This document shows positions 7,383 to 16,307 of a stretch of DNA of 64,000 bases, piece by piece. Within the stretch, counting starts at the first letter, position 1; each line of letters begins with the position of its first letter. The DNA comes from JAICJC01 sp963757605 (lineage in GTDB: Bacteria; Actinomycetota; Thermoleophilia; Gaiellales; JAICJC01), in contig CAVWSF010000001.1 of assembly GCA_963757605.1 (NCBI GenBank), positions 558,001 through 622,000 of the forward strand, written 5' to 3'. A program made the position numbers and the translations under genes. The notes below the pieces were generated by a model that saw nothing but the letters and a program-made list of their open reading frames with translations, was not told where the DNA came from and ran no database searches.

Positions 7383-8162
7383 GCGGCCGGCTGGCCGGCA
7401 AGTCCGTCGTGGTCACGGGCGGCTCGTCGGGGCTCGGCCGGGCGATGTCGCTCGCGTTCGCGCGCGAAGGCGCCGACGTGGTGATCGGCGACGTGCGCGA
7501 GGATCCGCGCGAGGGCGGACGGCCGACGGTCGAGCTGATCGCCGAGGCGGGCGGGAGCGGCGTCTTCCTCGAAGCGGACGCGGGCCGCTGGGACGACATC
7601 GACCGGCTGGTGCGAACGGCGGTCGAGCGGCGCGGACGGCTCGACGTCGATGGTTCCGAACGCGATCGTGGCCGGGCCGCACTCCAGAGGGCTCCTCGAC
7701 ACGACCGAGGAGGACTGGGACGCGATGATGCACGTCGGCCTGCGCGGCGTCTTCCTCTGCTGCAAGCGCGCCGTCCAGCAGATGCTCGGCCAGGAGCCGG
7801 TCGCCGAGGCCCGCGGCCGGATCATCAACATCTCCTCGCAGCACGGCATGATCGGCGCGCCCGGCCACGTGGCGTACTGCACGGCCAAAGGGGGAATCGT
7901 CAACCTGACCCGCCAGCTCGCGGTCGACTTCGGCCCGCAGGGCATCATCGTGAACGCCATCGCCCCCGGAAAGATCCTGACCCGGCCTGCCGACGAGCCC
8001 GACTCGCCGGAGGTGCTCGCCTACTCGCATGCGCGCACGCCGTTCGCGCGGCTGGGCCGGCCCGCCGACGTGGCGGCCGCGGCCGTCTTCCTGGCCTCCG
8101 ACGAGTGCACCTACGTGAGCGGTACGAACCTCATGGTGGACGGCGGCTGGATGGCCTACTGA
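7379..8162 (+). pseudogene. SDR family oxidoreductase, frameshifted
   Basis: A FabG-like short-chain dehydrogenase split by a one-base insertion. The first part (GRLAGKSVVVTGGSSGLGRA...) runs to LDV at about 7649; the second continues in another frame from VPNAIVAG to LMVDGGWMAY. Removing the A at 7650 restores LDVVVPNA, which aligns with LDVVVNNA of the intact paralogue at 10713-11483 (similar over the whole length). The catalytic YCTAK is retained in the second half. The likely start is CTG at 7379, overlapping the upstream stop (CTGA); no better start is visible before the cofactor motif. The defect may be a real mutation or a sequence error. Confidence 0.75.
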
Positions 8163-9112
8163 TGCGAGCGGCCGTGATCCACGAGCTGGGCGCGACGCCG
8201 GTCGTGGAGGAGCACGACGAGCCGGCCCGCGGCGAGGGCCAGGCGCTGGTCGAGACCGGCGCCGCCGGCGTGAACCCGGTCGATCTCGCGATCGGCGCCG
8301 GGGTCTTCTACGGCGGCCATCCGCCGCTCCCGTTCGTCGCAGGCCGGGAGGGCGCCGGGCGGGTGGTCGAGGGCGAGGCGTTCGCGCCCGGGACGCTCGT
8401 GGCCACGCTCAAGACGGCCACCGGATCCATGGCCGAGCGGTTCGTCGCCGACGAGGCGGAGCTGTGGGAGATCCCGGGCGAGGCGGACCCGGTCGTTGCG
8501 ACCGCGCTCGGCATCGCCGGCCTGGCGGGCTGGCTGGCGGTCGAGGAGCGCGGGCGCATCCAGGAGGGCGACCGCGTGCTCGTGCTCGGAGCCACCGGGA
8601 CGGTGGGGTCGGTCGCCGTGCAGGCGGCCCGGCTCCTGGGCGCGTCGCGCGTCGTGGCGGCCGGCCGCGATCCGGCGCGGCTCGAGCGGTCTTTGCGGTT
8701 GGGAGCCGACGAGACGGTTACACTCAGCGAGGGGGACGCCGCGGAGGCATTCCGGGCCGTGTTCCGAGACGGCGGCCCCGACCTCGTCATCGACCCGCTC
8801 TGGGGGCCGCCGGCGCTGGCGGCGATCGCGATCGCGCCGATCGGGATGCGGTTCGTGAACCTCGGCCAGTCGGCGGGCGCGTCCGTGGAGCTGGCGTCGG
8901 CAGCCGTGCGGGGCCGCCTGCTCGAGATCATCGGCCACACGGTCTTCGAAGCCCCCCACGCCGACCTGGCCCGCGGGCACCGCGCCATGCTCGGCCACGT
9001 CGCCGCCGGCGAGCTCGAGGTCGACGTCGAGACCTACCCGCTGGAGCGGGCGGCCGAGGCCTGGGACGCGCAGCGCGCGGGGCCCGCGCACAAGCTGGTC
9101 GTCACGGTGTAG
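8162..9112 (+). CDS. zinc-independent quinone oxidoreductase (MDR family)
   Basis: A 316-residue medium-chain reductase without the structural-zinc cysteine loop. The N-terminal domain has AAGVNPVDLAIGAG and PFVAGREGAG; the NADP domain has VLGATGTVGSVAVQAARLLGA, the family's nucleotide-binding turn. It probably reduces a quinone or an activated double bond with NADPH. The ATG overlaps the preceding SDR stop (TGATG at 8160-8164). It is the third gene of the plus-strand unit starting at 6600. The SDR-MDR order mirrors the pair at 9679-11483, though the two MDR proteins belong to different branches. Confidence 0.87.
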   Translation: MRAAVIHELGATPVVEEHDEPARGEGQALVETGAAGVNPVDLAIGAGVFYGGHPPLPFVAGREGAGRVVEGEAFAPGTLVATLKTATGSMAERFVADEAELWEIPGEADPVVATALGIAGLAGWLAVEERGRIQEGDRVLVLGATGTVGSVAVQAARLLGASRVVAAGRDPARLERSLRLGADETVTLSEGDAAEAFRAVFRDGGPDLVIDPLWGPPALAAIAIAPIGMRFVNLGQSAGASVELASAAVRGRLLEIIGHTVFEAPHADLARGHRAMLGHVAAGELEVDVETYPLERAAEAWDAQRAGPAHKLVVTV

Positions 9113-9144
9113 GCGGACTCCGGTTGTTCCTGTGTCGAGCAGGA

Positions 9145-9663
9145 GTGACCCGCCGGATCCTGAACTCATCGTGGGTGTCCTCCGCCGACAGCAACTCGTC
9201 AGACCAGGAGCACGAGTCCAGAGACGCCAAGGAAGACCGCCAGCTGATCGAGCTTCTGAACGAGCTTCGGGTCGCGCTTCCGGGGGTGCAGATGCTCTTC
9301 GGGTTCATGCTCGCGGTCCCCTTCACGCAACGGTTCGGGTCGCTGAGCGACCGCCAGCGGTTGCTGTTCTACATCGCGTTTCTGGCCACGGCGAGCGCAT
9401 CGATCTGCTTCATCACGCCCACGTCGTTTCACCGCATCACCTGGCAGCGCGGCGTCAAGGGCCGGATGCTTCGGATCTCGAGCCGCCTCGCGATCGCGGG
9501 CACCGTCTTTCTCGGCGTCGCGATCGGCTGCGTCGTCGGCTTCCTGAGCAGCTACCTCTACAACTCGGTGCTCGCGTCGATCCTCACGGCCGTGGTGTTC
9601 ACCATGATCGCCGTCCTGTGGTACACGATCCCGCTCGTCCTGCGCGAGCGCCGGCACGTGTAG
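9145..9663 (+). CDS. DUF6328-like integral membrane protein
   Basis: A 172-residue membrane protein. A polar N-terminus leads into LIELLNELRVALPGVQMLFGFMLAVPF, the signature of a small actinobacterial membrane family (DUF6328 as I recall it), followed by three more helices (LLFYIAFLATASASICF, LAIAGTVFLGVAIGCVVGFL, SILTAVVFTMIAVLWYTI) with a conserved TPTSFHRITW loop between. Its function is unknown. The GTG start at 9145 is uncertain; a later GTG at 9175 is possible. Spacing from the upstream oxidoreductase suggests it is not part of that operon. Confidence 0.75.
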   Translation: MTRRILNSSWVSSADSNSSDQEHESRDAKEDRQLIELLNELRVALPGVQMLFGFMLAVPFTQRFGSLSDRQRLLFYIAFLATASASICFITPTSFHRITWQRGVKGRMLRISSRLAIAGTVFLGVAIGCVVGFLSSYLYNSVLASILTAVVFTMIAVLWYTIPLVLRERRHV

Positions 9664-9678
9664 CCAAGGTCGAGCCAC

Positions 9679-10713
9679 CTACGGCGCGAGCAGCACGCGG
9701 CCGTAGTGCGCCCGCGTGGCCAGAAGCTCCTGCGCCCGCGCCGCCCCCTCGAGCGGCAGCACCGCCTCGATGGCCGGCGGGTCGACGAGGCCTTCGCCGA
9801 GCAGCCGGAAGACCTCCCACAGCTCCCGCCGCGACCCGTCGCTCGATCCGATGAGCGAGATCTGGCGGGCGAAGAGGTCGATCAGGTCGAGCTCGACGCG
9901 CGGGCCCGACGAGGCGCCGCAGAGGACGATGCGGCCCGTGTTCGCAAGCGCGGCCAGCGCCTCCGGGACCGCGGCCGCGCCGACATGGTCGACGACCACA
10001 TCGACGCCGCGGCCGCCGGTCAGCCGCCGCACCTCCTGCCCCCACTCCGGCTGCGTGTAGTCGACCGCGTGCTCCGCGCCGGCGGCGAGCGCCCGCTCGC
10101 GCTTCTCGGCGCTCGACGCGGTGGCGAGGACCCGCGCGCCGGCGAAGCGCGCCAGTGCGATCGCCGCGCCGCCCACGCCCGAGCCGGCCGCCGTCACCAG
10201 CACGGTCTCGCCCGCCCGGAGGCCGGCCCGCGCGAAGAGCATGTGGTAGGCCGTCAGGTAGACCGACCCCGCCGCGGCGGCCGTCTCGTACGACACGCCG
10301 TCGGGCAGCGCGAACAGGTTGCGGACCGGCGCGACAACGCGCTCGACGTACCCGCCGGGCCGGTTCACGCCCATGACCCCGTACTCGGCGCAGGCCGCCT
10401 CGTCGCCCTCCAGGCAGTAGGGACAGCGGCCGCACGAGAAGTCGTAGTGGACGTACACGCGGTCGCCGACCGCGACGGCTTCCACGCCCTCCCCCACCTC
10501 GACGACCTCGCCCGCCACGTCGTAGCCGGGCACGATCGGGAGGGTCGCGCCGTAGGCATGGCCGACGTCCTCGCGCACCCAGATGTCGAGCCGGTTCACG
10601 GCGACCGCCGCAACCCGGACGACCGCCTCGCCATGCCCCGGCGCCGGCTCCGGGAGCTCCTCGACGCGCAGCACCTCCGGCCCGCCGTGCTCGCGCATCA
10701 CGATCGCGCGCAT
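9679..10713 (-). CDS. zinc-binding MDR dehydrogenase
   Basis: A 344-residue medium-chain dehydrogenase. AVNRLDIWVR and LPIVPGYDVAG place it in the LNxxD branch without the GHE catalytic-zinc motif; C94, C97, C100 and C108 form the structural-zinc loop. The Rossmann part has VTAAGSGVGGAAIALARFAGA. The C-terminus ends HYGRVLLAP. It is similar in layout to the product of 1514-2542. The ATG overlaps the stop of the SDR gene by one base (TGATG), so the two form an operon that is divergent from the second TudS-like gene. The substrate is unknown. Confidence 0.87.
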   Translation of the reverse strand: MRAIVMREHGGPEVLRVEELPEPAPGHGEAVVRVAAVAVNRLDIWVREDVGHAYGATLPIVPGYDVAGEVVEVGEGVEAVAVGDRVYVHYDFSCGRCPYCLEGDEAACAEYGVMGVNRPGGYVERVVAPVRNLFALPDGVSYETAAAAGSVYLTAYHMLFARAGLRAGETVLVTAAGSGVGGAAIALARFAGARVLATASSAEKRERALAAGAEHAVDYTQPEWGQEVRRLTGGRGVDVVVDHVGAAAVPEALAALANTGRIVLCGASSGPRVELDLIDLFARQISLIGSSDGSRRELWEVFRLLGEGLVDPPAIEAVLPLEGAARAQELLATRAHYGRVLLAP

Positions 10714-11483
10714 CAGTAGGCCATCCAGCCGCCATCGACCATCAGGTTGATGCCGCTCGTGTAGCTCGCCGGCCCCGCCAGGTACGAGACCGCGGAGGCC
10801 ACGTCCTCCGGCCGGCCCAGGCGCGCGAACGGCGTCCGCGAGCGCACGTACGCCAACCCCTCCTCGCTGGCGGAGAGGTCGCCCGCCGTGCCCGTCACGA
10901 TCTTGCCGGGCGCGACCGCGTTGCACAGGATCCCCTGCGGCCCGTAGTCGACCGCGATCTGGCGCGTCATCTGCACGAGCCCGCCCTTCCCCACGCTGTA
11001 GGCGAAGTGGCCCGGGCAGCCGACCATCCCGTGCTGGGACGTGATGTTCACGATCCGGCCGCGGACGTCGCCGTCGAGCGGCTGCTCGAGCATCCGCCGC
11101 ACGGCCGCCCGGCAGAGCAGGTACGGCCCGCGCAGGTTGACGGCCATCATCGCGTCCCAGTCCTCCGGCTCCGTCTCGAGGAGCGGCTTCGAGTGCGCCC
11201 CTGCGAGGACCGCGTTGTTCACGACGACGTCGAGCGACCCGCACCGCTCCACCGCCGTCGCGACCAGGCGGTCGCAGTCCTCGGCCGACGACACGTCGGC
11301 GATCACGTGGACGGCGCTTCGGCCGGCCGCGCGGATCACGTCCTCGGTCGGCTCGCCGCCCGTGATCGGGTCGCGGCGGATGTCGCCCATCACCACGTCG
11401 AACCCGTCCTCGGCGAGCCGGATCGCCACGGCCCGGCCGATCCCCGACGCCGCCCCGGTCACGATCGCGCTGCGCTGACTCAT
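10713..11483 (-). CDS. SDR family oxidoreductase
   Basis: A 256-residue FabG-like short-chain dehydrogenase with TGAASGIGRA, NNAVLAG, active-site NITSQHG...YSVGK and C-terminal LMVDGGWMAY. It is the intact paralogue of the frameshifted gene at 7379-8162. A strong Shine-Dalgarno, GGAGGTGG, lies 6 nt before the ATG. It shares a 29-bp divergent promoter region with the TudS-related gene at 11513, which suggests joint regulation. The product likely oxidises or reduces a hydroxy/keto intermediate of the ureide pathway. Confidence 0.88.
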   Translation of the reverse strand: MSQRSAIVTGAASGIGRAVAIRLAEDGFDVVMGDIRRDPITGGEPTEDVIRAAGRSAVHVIADVSSAEDCDRLVATAVERCGSLDVVVNNAVLAGAHSKPLLETEPEDWDAMMAVNLRGPYLLCRAAVRRMLEQPLDGDVRGRIVNITSQHGMVGCPGHFAYSVGKGGLVQMTRQIAVDYGPQGILCNAVAPGKIVTGTAGDLSASEEGLAYVRSRTPFARLGRPEDVASAVSYLAGPASYTSGINLMVDGGWMAY

Positions 11484-11500
11484 GCCGATGCCACCTCCTG

Positions 11501-11506
11501 CATACT
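11501..11506 (+). promoter_or_regulatory. -10 hexamer of a leaderless promoter (TudS-like copy 2)
   Basis: CATACT ends exactly 6 nt before the ATG at 11513, so transcription would begin at or next to the start codon. There is no Shine-Dalgarno for the plus-strand gene. Leaderless genes are common in actinobacteria. No convincing -35 is visible. Confidence 0.4.
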
Positions 11507-11512
11507 GACGCC

Positions 11513-12058
11513 ATGCCCGGCGTCGCGTTCGTCGCTCACTGCCTGCTGAACCAGAACTCGAAGACGCACGGCGGCGCGCGCTGCCCGGGCATCTACTCGC
11601 CGCTCGTGGAGGAGCTCCGCACCGCCGGCTGGCGGCTGGAGCAGATGCCGTGCCCGGAGCTGGCCTTCACCGGCCTTCACCGCTTCTGGGCGGTGAAGGA
11701 GCAGCTCGACACCGCGGCCTACCGCCGCCACTGCCGCCGCATCGCCTCCGCGGTCGCCGCCGCGATCGAGGTGCACGTGCGCCGCGGCGACGACGTGATC
11801 CTCGTCGGCATCGAGGGCAGCCCTTCGATGGGCGTCCACATCACGAGCTCGGACCCCGACCGCGGTGGGCGGCCGGAGTGGCCGGACGGGTCGAGCGAGC
11901 TCTCGCCCGGAAGCGGCATCTTCATGGAGGAGATCGTCGCCGAGCTCACCGAGCGCGGCGTCGCCGCCCCGCGGGCGATGGGGATCTCCCACCAGCTCCC
12001 CGATCACGACCCGGACGCCGAGCGCGCCCGGCTCCGCGACCTGATGGGGACCGCCTAG
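11513..12058 (+). CDS. TudS-related putative desulfidase (copy 2)
   Basis: A 181-residue paralogue of the product of 957-1517. AHCLLNQNSK (C10), GARC (C24), MPCPEL (C47, E49) and GIEGSPSMGV align without gaps to copy 1 through the first 50 residues. As in copy 1, the family's SPSCG is SPSMG. The likely role is Fe-S dependent removal of sulfur from a thiolated heterocycle; the substrate is inferred only from family and neighbours. It is probably translated leaderless. It is followed directly by the small partner (GTG immediately after the stop) and an SDR. Confidence 0.7.
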   Translation: MPGVAFVAHCLLNQNSKTHGGARCPGIYSPLVEELRTAGWRLEQMPCPELAFTGLHRFWAVKEQLDTAAYRRHCRRIASAVAAAIEVHVRRGDDVILVGIEGSPSMGVHITSSDPDRGGRPEWPDGSSELSPGSGIFMEEIVAELTERGVAAPRAMGISHQLPDHDPDAERARLRDLMGTA

Positions 12059-12400
12059 GTGGACACCGACGCCCGCTGCTTCCGCGTCGCGCTCGTCGCC
12101 GGCGAGCTCCTGAACCCCGTCGCCGGGGAGCTCGACGCGCTCTCGGTGCTCGAGCAGGAGGAGTGGGGCGCGATCCAGCTCCCCGCGGCCGACTACCCGG
12201 ACGAGGTGGCCGGGCCGCTCCTGGAGCAGGTCGCCGAGCAGGCCGAGGAGTTCGTGCGGAACGGCTACACGCTCACGGTGATCCGCGGCCGGGCAGGCCT
12301 CGACGAGGCGCTCGCACGGGTCGGCGTCGCCGCACCGCCCGCGTGTGCTCCCGAGACGGCCGACGAGCTGCGGGCGTTCCTGGCGGAGGCCTGCAGGTGA
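12059..12400 (+). CDS. small partner protein of TudS-like desulfidase (copy 2)
   Basis: A 113-residue protein of unknown function, homologous to the product of 662-967. It shares RVALVAGELLNP, WGAIQLPAADYPDE and the helix before FVRNGYTLTVI; its C-terminal 25 residues (with CAPETADELRAFL) are longer than in copy 1. The GTG start is the first base after the TAG of the desulfidase-like gene, so the two are translated together. Conservation of the pair in two separate operons suggests physical or functional partnership, perhaps sulfur acceptor, chaperone or second subunit (inference). Confidence 0.68.
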   Translation: MDTDARCFRVALVAGELLNPVAGELDALSVLEQEEWGAIQLPAADYPDEVAGPLLEQVAEQAEEFVRNGYTLTVIRGRAGLDEALARVGVAAPPACAPETADELRAFLAEACR

Positions 12401-12404
12401 GGAC

Positions 12405-13151
12405 GTGACGGCGCGCGCGCTGGTGACAGGCGCGGCGTCGGGGATCGGCCGGTCGACCGCCGTCCTGCTCGCCGAGCGCGGAGCCGCCGTCGCGTGCCTC
12501 GACGTGAACGCGGCCGGGCTGGACGAGACCGCAGCGGCGATCGGCGAGCACGCCGTTCCCATCCCGTGTGATGTGACCGACCTCGCCGCGGTCGAGGCCG
12601 CGGTGTCGCAGGCGGCCGCCGAACTGGGCGGCCTGGACGCGGTCGCCAACGTCGCCGGCGTCGGCGACTTCACCGGCGACGTCGCCGAGATCGCACCCGA
12701 GGAGTGGGCGCGCGTCCTGGCGATCAACCTGAACGGGCCGTTCCACGTCTCCCGCGCGGCGATCCCGCACCTGCGCGCGGCCGGCGGCGGGGCGATCGTG
12801 AACGTCAGCTCGCAGTTCGGGCTGGTCGGGTGCCTGGCGAGCCCGGCGTACTGCGCCTCGAAGGCGGGACTCATCGGCCTCACCCGGGCGATGGCGATCG
12901 ACCACACGTCGGAGGGCATCCGCGTGAACTGCGTCTGCCCCGGCCCGGTCGACACGCCGATGCTGGCCTGGACCGACGCGACCCCCGAGCTCACGGCGCG
13001 CGAACGCGGGCGGACGCAGGGCCGCAACCTGAGCGGCCGCTCCGGCCGGCCCGCGGAGATCGCCGCCACCATCGCCTTCCTGCTCTCGGACGACGTCGGC
13101 TTCATGTCGGGCAGCATCGTCGCCGTCGACGGCGCCTGGACGGCGGGGTAG
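12405..13151 (+). CDS. SDR family oxidoreductase
   Basis: A 248-residue FabG-like short-chain dehydrogenase. Cofactor motif TGAASGIGRS, NVAGVG, catalytic NVSSQFG...YCASK, CPGPVDTPM after the active site and C-terminal VDGAWTAG are all present. GTG at 12405 is preceded by GGTGAGGA, overlapping the end of the partner gene. It closes the plus-strand unit with the second TudS-like pair. It is not the closest relative of the SDR at 10713, so the region has recruited several SDRs. The substrate is unknown. Confidence 0.86.
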   Translation: MTARALVTGAASGIGRSTAVLLAERGAAVACLDVNAAGLDETAAAIGEHAVPIPCDVTDLAAVEAAVSQAAAELGGLDAVANVAGVGDFTGDVAEIAPEEWARVLAINLNGPFHVSRAAIPHLRAAGGGAIVNVSSQFGLVGCLASPAYCASKAGLIGLTRAMAIDHTSEGIRVNCVCPGPVDTPMLAWTDATPELTARERGRTQGRNLSGRSGRPAEIAATIAFLLSDDVGFMSGSIVAVDGAWTAG

Positions 13152-13158
13152 CCCGGAG

Positions 13159-14508
13159 TCACGCGGGCTGGAGCACGCGGCCGACGGGCAGGTACTCGCC
13201 GCGGTGCTCCTCGCCGACGAAGCGGCCGTCGGCGACCACGTGCTCGCCGCGGGCCAGGACGTCGCGCACCCGGCCGGGCACCTCGATGCCCTCGTACGGC
13301 GTCCAGTCCAGGCCGTCGTTGATCGCCTCGAGCGTGAGCCTGACCGGCGCGGCGGGGTCCCAGACGACGACGTCGGCATCGCTCCCCGGGGCCAGCACCC
13401 CTTTCCGCGGATAGAGCCCGAAGATGCGCGCCGGCTGCGTGCACGCCGCGTCGACCAGCCGCTCGACCGCGAGCGGATCGCCGCCTCCGAGCGCGAACCC
13501 GAGCGGGAGACGAGCGCCGATGCCGGGCAGGCCGGTCGGGATCTTCGTGAAGTCGCCCTGCACCGGCACCTTGTCGCGGTCGAGCCGCAGGTGGCAGTGG
13601 TCGGAGGCATAGGTCGTGACGTCGCCCGATCGCAGGCCGTCCAGGAGCGCGGCCCGGTCGGCGGCCTCGCGCAGCGGCGGCGTCATCACGTAGCGCAGGG
13701 CGTCGGGCCCCTCGTGATCGGAGCGCTCGAAGAGCAGGTGGTGCGGGCACACCTCGGCATGGACGGTCTGGCCGCGGCGGCGGGCGGCGCGGATCTCGTC
13801 GAGCGGCGCGCGGCCGGTGACGTGGACGACGTAGGGCGTCGCTCCCGCGAGGCCGGCGAGCACCAGGAACCGGTGGACGCACTCCGCCTCGAGCTCGATC
13901 GGCCGGCTGGCGGGGAGCGAGTCGAGGCCGAGCTCGCCGGCCTCGACCCGCTGTCGGGTGAGGAGGTCGACGGCGCGGCCGTTCTCGCAGTGGGCGAGCA
14001 CGACAACGCCGAGGTCGGCCGCCTCCTGCATCACGGCCAGGGCGACGTCGTCGTCGGCCATGATCCCGAGCTCGACGTAGGCCAGCCACAGCTTGACGCT
14101 CCCCACCCCGAGCGCCGCGGTCTCGGCGAGGTCGCCGCGCCGATAGGCCGCCGGCTCCCAGATCACCGCGTGGAAGGCGAGGTCGATGTGCGACTCGGGC
14201 ACCTCGTCGGCCAGCGTCCGCCGGGCCGCCTCGGCCGGCCGCTCGCCGGGCAGCGCGTCGACGAAGGCGAGGGCGGAGGTGGTGCCGCCGCAGAGCGCAG
14301 AGCGCGAGTCGTCGCCGAGGCCGCCGAACGGGTGCGTGTGGACGTCGATCGCGCCCGGCAGGACGAGGCAGCCGCTCGCGTCGACGACCTCGGCGCCGGA
14401 GCGGTCGACCGCCCCGATCTCGACGACCCGGCCGCCGTCCACCAGCACGTCGGCCGGCACCGACCCGTCCGGCCCGACGACCGTGCCGCCGGCGATCACC
14501 GTCGCCAC
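13159..14508 (-). CDS. hydantoinase / dihydropyrimidinase family amidohydrolase (copy 2)
   Basis: A 449-residue amidohydrolase with the full metal-ligand set: GAIDVHTHPFGG (H57, H59), carbamylated lysine in SVKLWLAY (K139), LAHCENG (H173), VVHVTG (H229) and ASDHCH (D303). HTHPFGG resembles hydantoinase/dihydropyrimidinase, unlike the HAHFEDPG of copy 1, so the two enzymes probably open different rings. The GTG start overlaps the stop of the ABC ATPase gene (TAGTG at 14510-14506). It is the last gene of the transporter operon, so the imported compound is probably its substrate or a precursor. Confidence 0.88.
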   Translation of the reverse strand: MATVIAGGTVVGPDGSVPADVLVDGGRVVEIGAVDRSGAEVVDASGCLVLPGAIDVHTHPFGGLGDDSRSALCGGTTSALAFVDALPGERPAEAARRTLADEVPESHIDLAFHAVIWEPAAYRRGDLAETAALGVGSVKLWLAYVELGIMADDDVALAVMQEAADLGVVVLAHCENGRAVDLLTRQRVEAGELGLDSLPASRPIELEAECVHRFLVLAGLAGATPYVVHVTGRAPLDEIRAARRRGQTVHAEVCPHHLLFERSDHEGPDALRYVMTPPLREAADRAALLDGLRSGDVTTYASDHCHLRLDRDKVPVQGDFTKIPTGLPGIGARLPLGFALGGGDPLAVERLVDAACTQPARIFGLYPRKGVLAPGSDADVVVWDPAAPVRLTLEAINDGLDWTPYEGIEVPGRVRDVLARGEHVVADGRFVGEEHRGEYLPVGRVLQPA

Positions 14509-16307
14509 TAGCCCACCGCCCGGTCGGGCAGGCAGGGCGCGGCGCCCAGCAGCCGCCGGGTGTAGTCGTCGGAGGGCGTCGAGAGGACGTCCTGGACCGC
14601 GCCCGACTCGCACAGCGAGCCGCGGTCCATCACGAGCACCGAGTCGCTCACGCACGCCACGACGCCCAGGTTGTGGGTGATGAAGAGCATGGAGAGGTGC
14701 AGCTCGCGCTGGAGCTCGGCGAGGAGCTCGAGCACCGCCGCCTGGACCGAGACGTCGAGCGCCGAGGTCACCTCGTCGCACACCAGGAGGTCGGGCTTGG
14801 CCGCCAGCGCCCGGGCGATCGCCACCCGCTGGCGCTCGCCGCCGGAGAGCTCGACCGGATACCGCTCGGCCACCCGCGCCGGCAGCCGCACGCGCTCGAG
14901 CAGCGTCGACACCTCGCCGGCGGCGTCCGCCCGCGACAGCCGGCGAAGGACGCGCAGCGGGCGCTCGATCGAGGCGCCCACCCGATGGCGCGGGTTCAGC
15001 GACTCGAACGGGTTCTGGAAGACGATCTGGATCCGGCGGCGCTGGTCGAGCGCCCGGTCCCGGGCCGATCCGTCCAGCTCCTGGCCGTCGAAGACGATCC
15101 GCCCAGCTGTCGGCACGTGCAGGCCGGCGATGCAGCGGCCGATCGTGGTCTTGCCGCTTCCGGACTCGCCGACGAGCGCCACGCACCGGCCGGCCTCGAT
15201 CGCGAACGACACGTCGCGGACGGCGACGTTGCGGCCCCGGCCGGAGCGGTACTCGACCGCGAGCGCCGACACCTCGAGCAGCGGACGCCCAGCGGCCGCC
15301 GGCGCGGCGGCCCGGGCCCCTCCCGAACCGGACTCCGTGAGCTCGAGCTCGTCCCAGCGGACGCACCGCACCGAGTGGGCGGCGGAGGCCTCCTCCAGCG
15401 CCGGCACGGCGGCCTGGCAGCGCTCCTGCGCGAACGAGCACCGCGGCGCGAAGGAGCACCCCGGGGGCCACTCGCCCACCCCCACCGCGACGCCCGGGAT
15501 GCCCTGGAGCGCCCGCGGGCGGCGCACGTCCGGGATGGCGCCGACCAGCGCGCGCGTGTACGGGTGCCGCGGCCGCCCGATCACCTCGTCGACCGGCCCG
15601 TGCTCCACCACCCGCCCGGCGTACATGACGGCGATCCGGTCGGCCATCCGGGCCACCACGGCGAGGTCGTGGGAGACATAGACCATCGCCATCCCCTCCT
15701 CGCTGCGAAGCCGCATGAGCTCGGTGAGGATGCGGTCCTGGGTGAGGACGTCGAGGCCCGTCGTCGGCTCGTCGAGCACCGCCACGGGCGGGCCGCACAC
15801 GCACGCCATCGCGATCGTGACCCGCTGCTGCTGACCGCCGGAGAGCTGGTGCGGGAAGCGACGGGCGAAGCGCGGGTCGGCGCCCAGCTCGACGCGCTCG
15901 AGCGCCGTGTGGACGGAGTCGTGCGAGGCCGCGTCGGAGCGGTGCGCGCGCAGGACGTCCATGATGGCGTCGCCCACCCGAAGCGACGGGTTGAGCGCGC
16001 CGCCCGGATCCTGGGGGACGTACGAGACCACGCGCCCGCGCAGGCTGCGGACAGCCCGGGCGCCGCTGCCCAGTATGGCCTCGCCGCCGACCTCGACCGA
16101 CCCGCCCCGCAGGACGACGCCGGGGCGCGTGTAGCCGAGGAGCGCGAGCGCGGTCGTCGTCTTGCCGCTTCCGGACTCGCCGACGAGCCCGAGGATCTCG
16201 CCCGCGCCCACGGCGAAGCTCACGTCCTGCACGACCGGATCGCCGCTCGTGAGCTCCAGGCACAGGCCCTCGACGCGGACGACCGGACCGCCGCCGTCGC
16301 CGCTCAC
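14508..16307 (-). CDS. ABC transporter ATP-binding protein, DppD-DppF fusion
   Basis: A 599-residue protein with two complete nucleotide-binding domains in one chain. Domain 1 has Walker A GESGSGKTT (43-51), signature LSGGQQQR (155-162) and Walker B VLDEPT. It ends in the oligopeptide-type cysteine cluster (CSFAPRCSFAQERC). Domain 2 repeats GESGSGKTT, LSGGERQR and VCDEVTSALDV. This equals DppD plus DppF of peptide/nickel-type importers. The GTG overlaps the stop of the permease gene (GTGA). It energises uptake of the ligand bound by the lipoprotein at 18174. Confidence 0.92.
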   Translation of the reverse strand: MSGDGGGPVVRVEGLCLELTSGDPVVQDVSFAVGAGEILGLVGESGSGKTTTALALLGYTRPGVVLRGGSVEVGGEAILGSGARAVRSLRGRVVSYVPQDPGGALNPSLRVGDAIMDVLRAHRSDAASHDSVHTALERVELGADPRFARRFPHQLSGGQQQRVTIAMACVCGPPVAVLDEPTTGLDVLTQDRILTELMRLRSEEGMAMVYVSHDLAVVARMADRIAVMYAGRVVEHGPVDEVIGRPRHPYTRALVGAIPDVRRPRALQGIPGVAVGVGEWPPGCSFAPRCSFAQERCQAAVPALEEASAAHSVRCVRWDELELTESGSGGARAAAPAAAGRPLLEVSALAVEYRSGRGRNVAVRDVSFAIEAGRCVALVGESGSGKTTIGRCIAGLHVPTAGRIVFDGQELDGSARDRALDQRRRIQIVFQNPFESLNPRHRVGASIERPLRVLRRLSRADAAGEVSTLLERVRLPARVAERYPVELSGGERQRVAIARALAAKPDLLVCDEVTSALDVSVQAAVLELLAELQRELHLSMLFITHNLGVVACVSDSVLVMDRGSLCESGAVQDVLSTPSDDYTRRLLGAAPCLPDRAVG

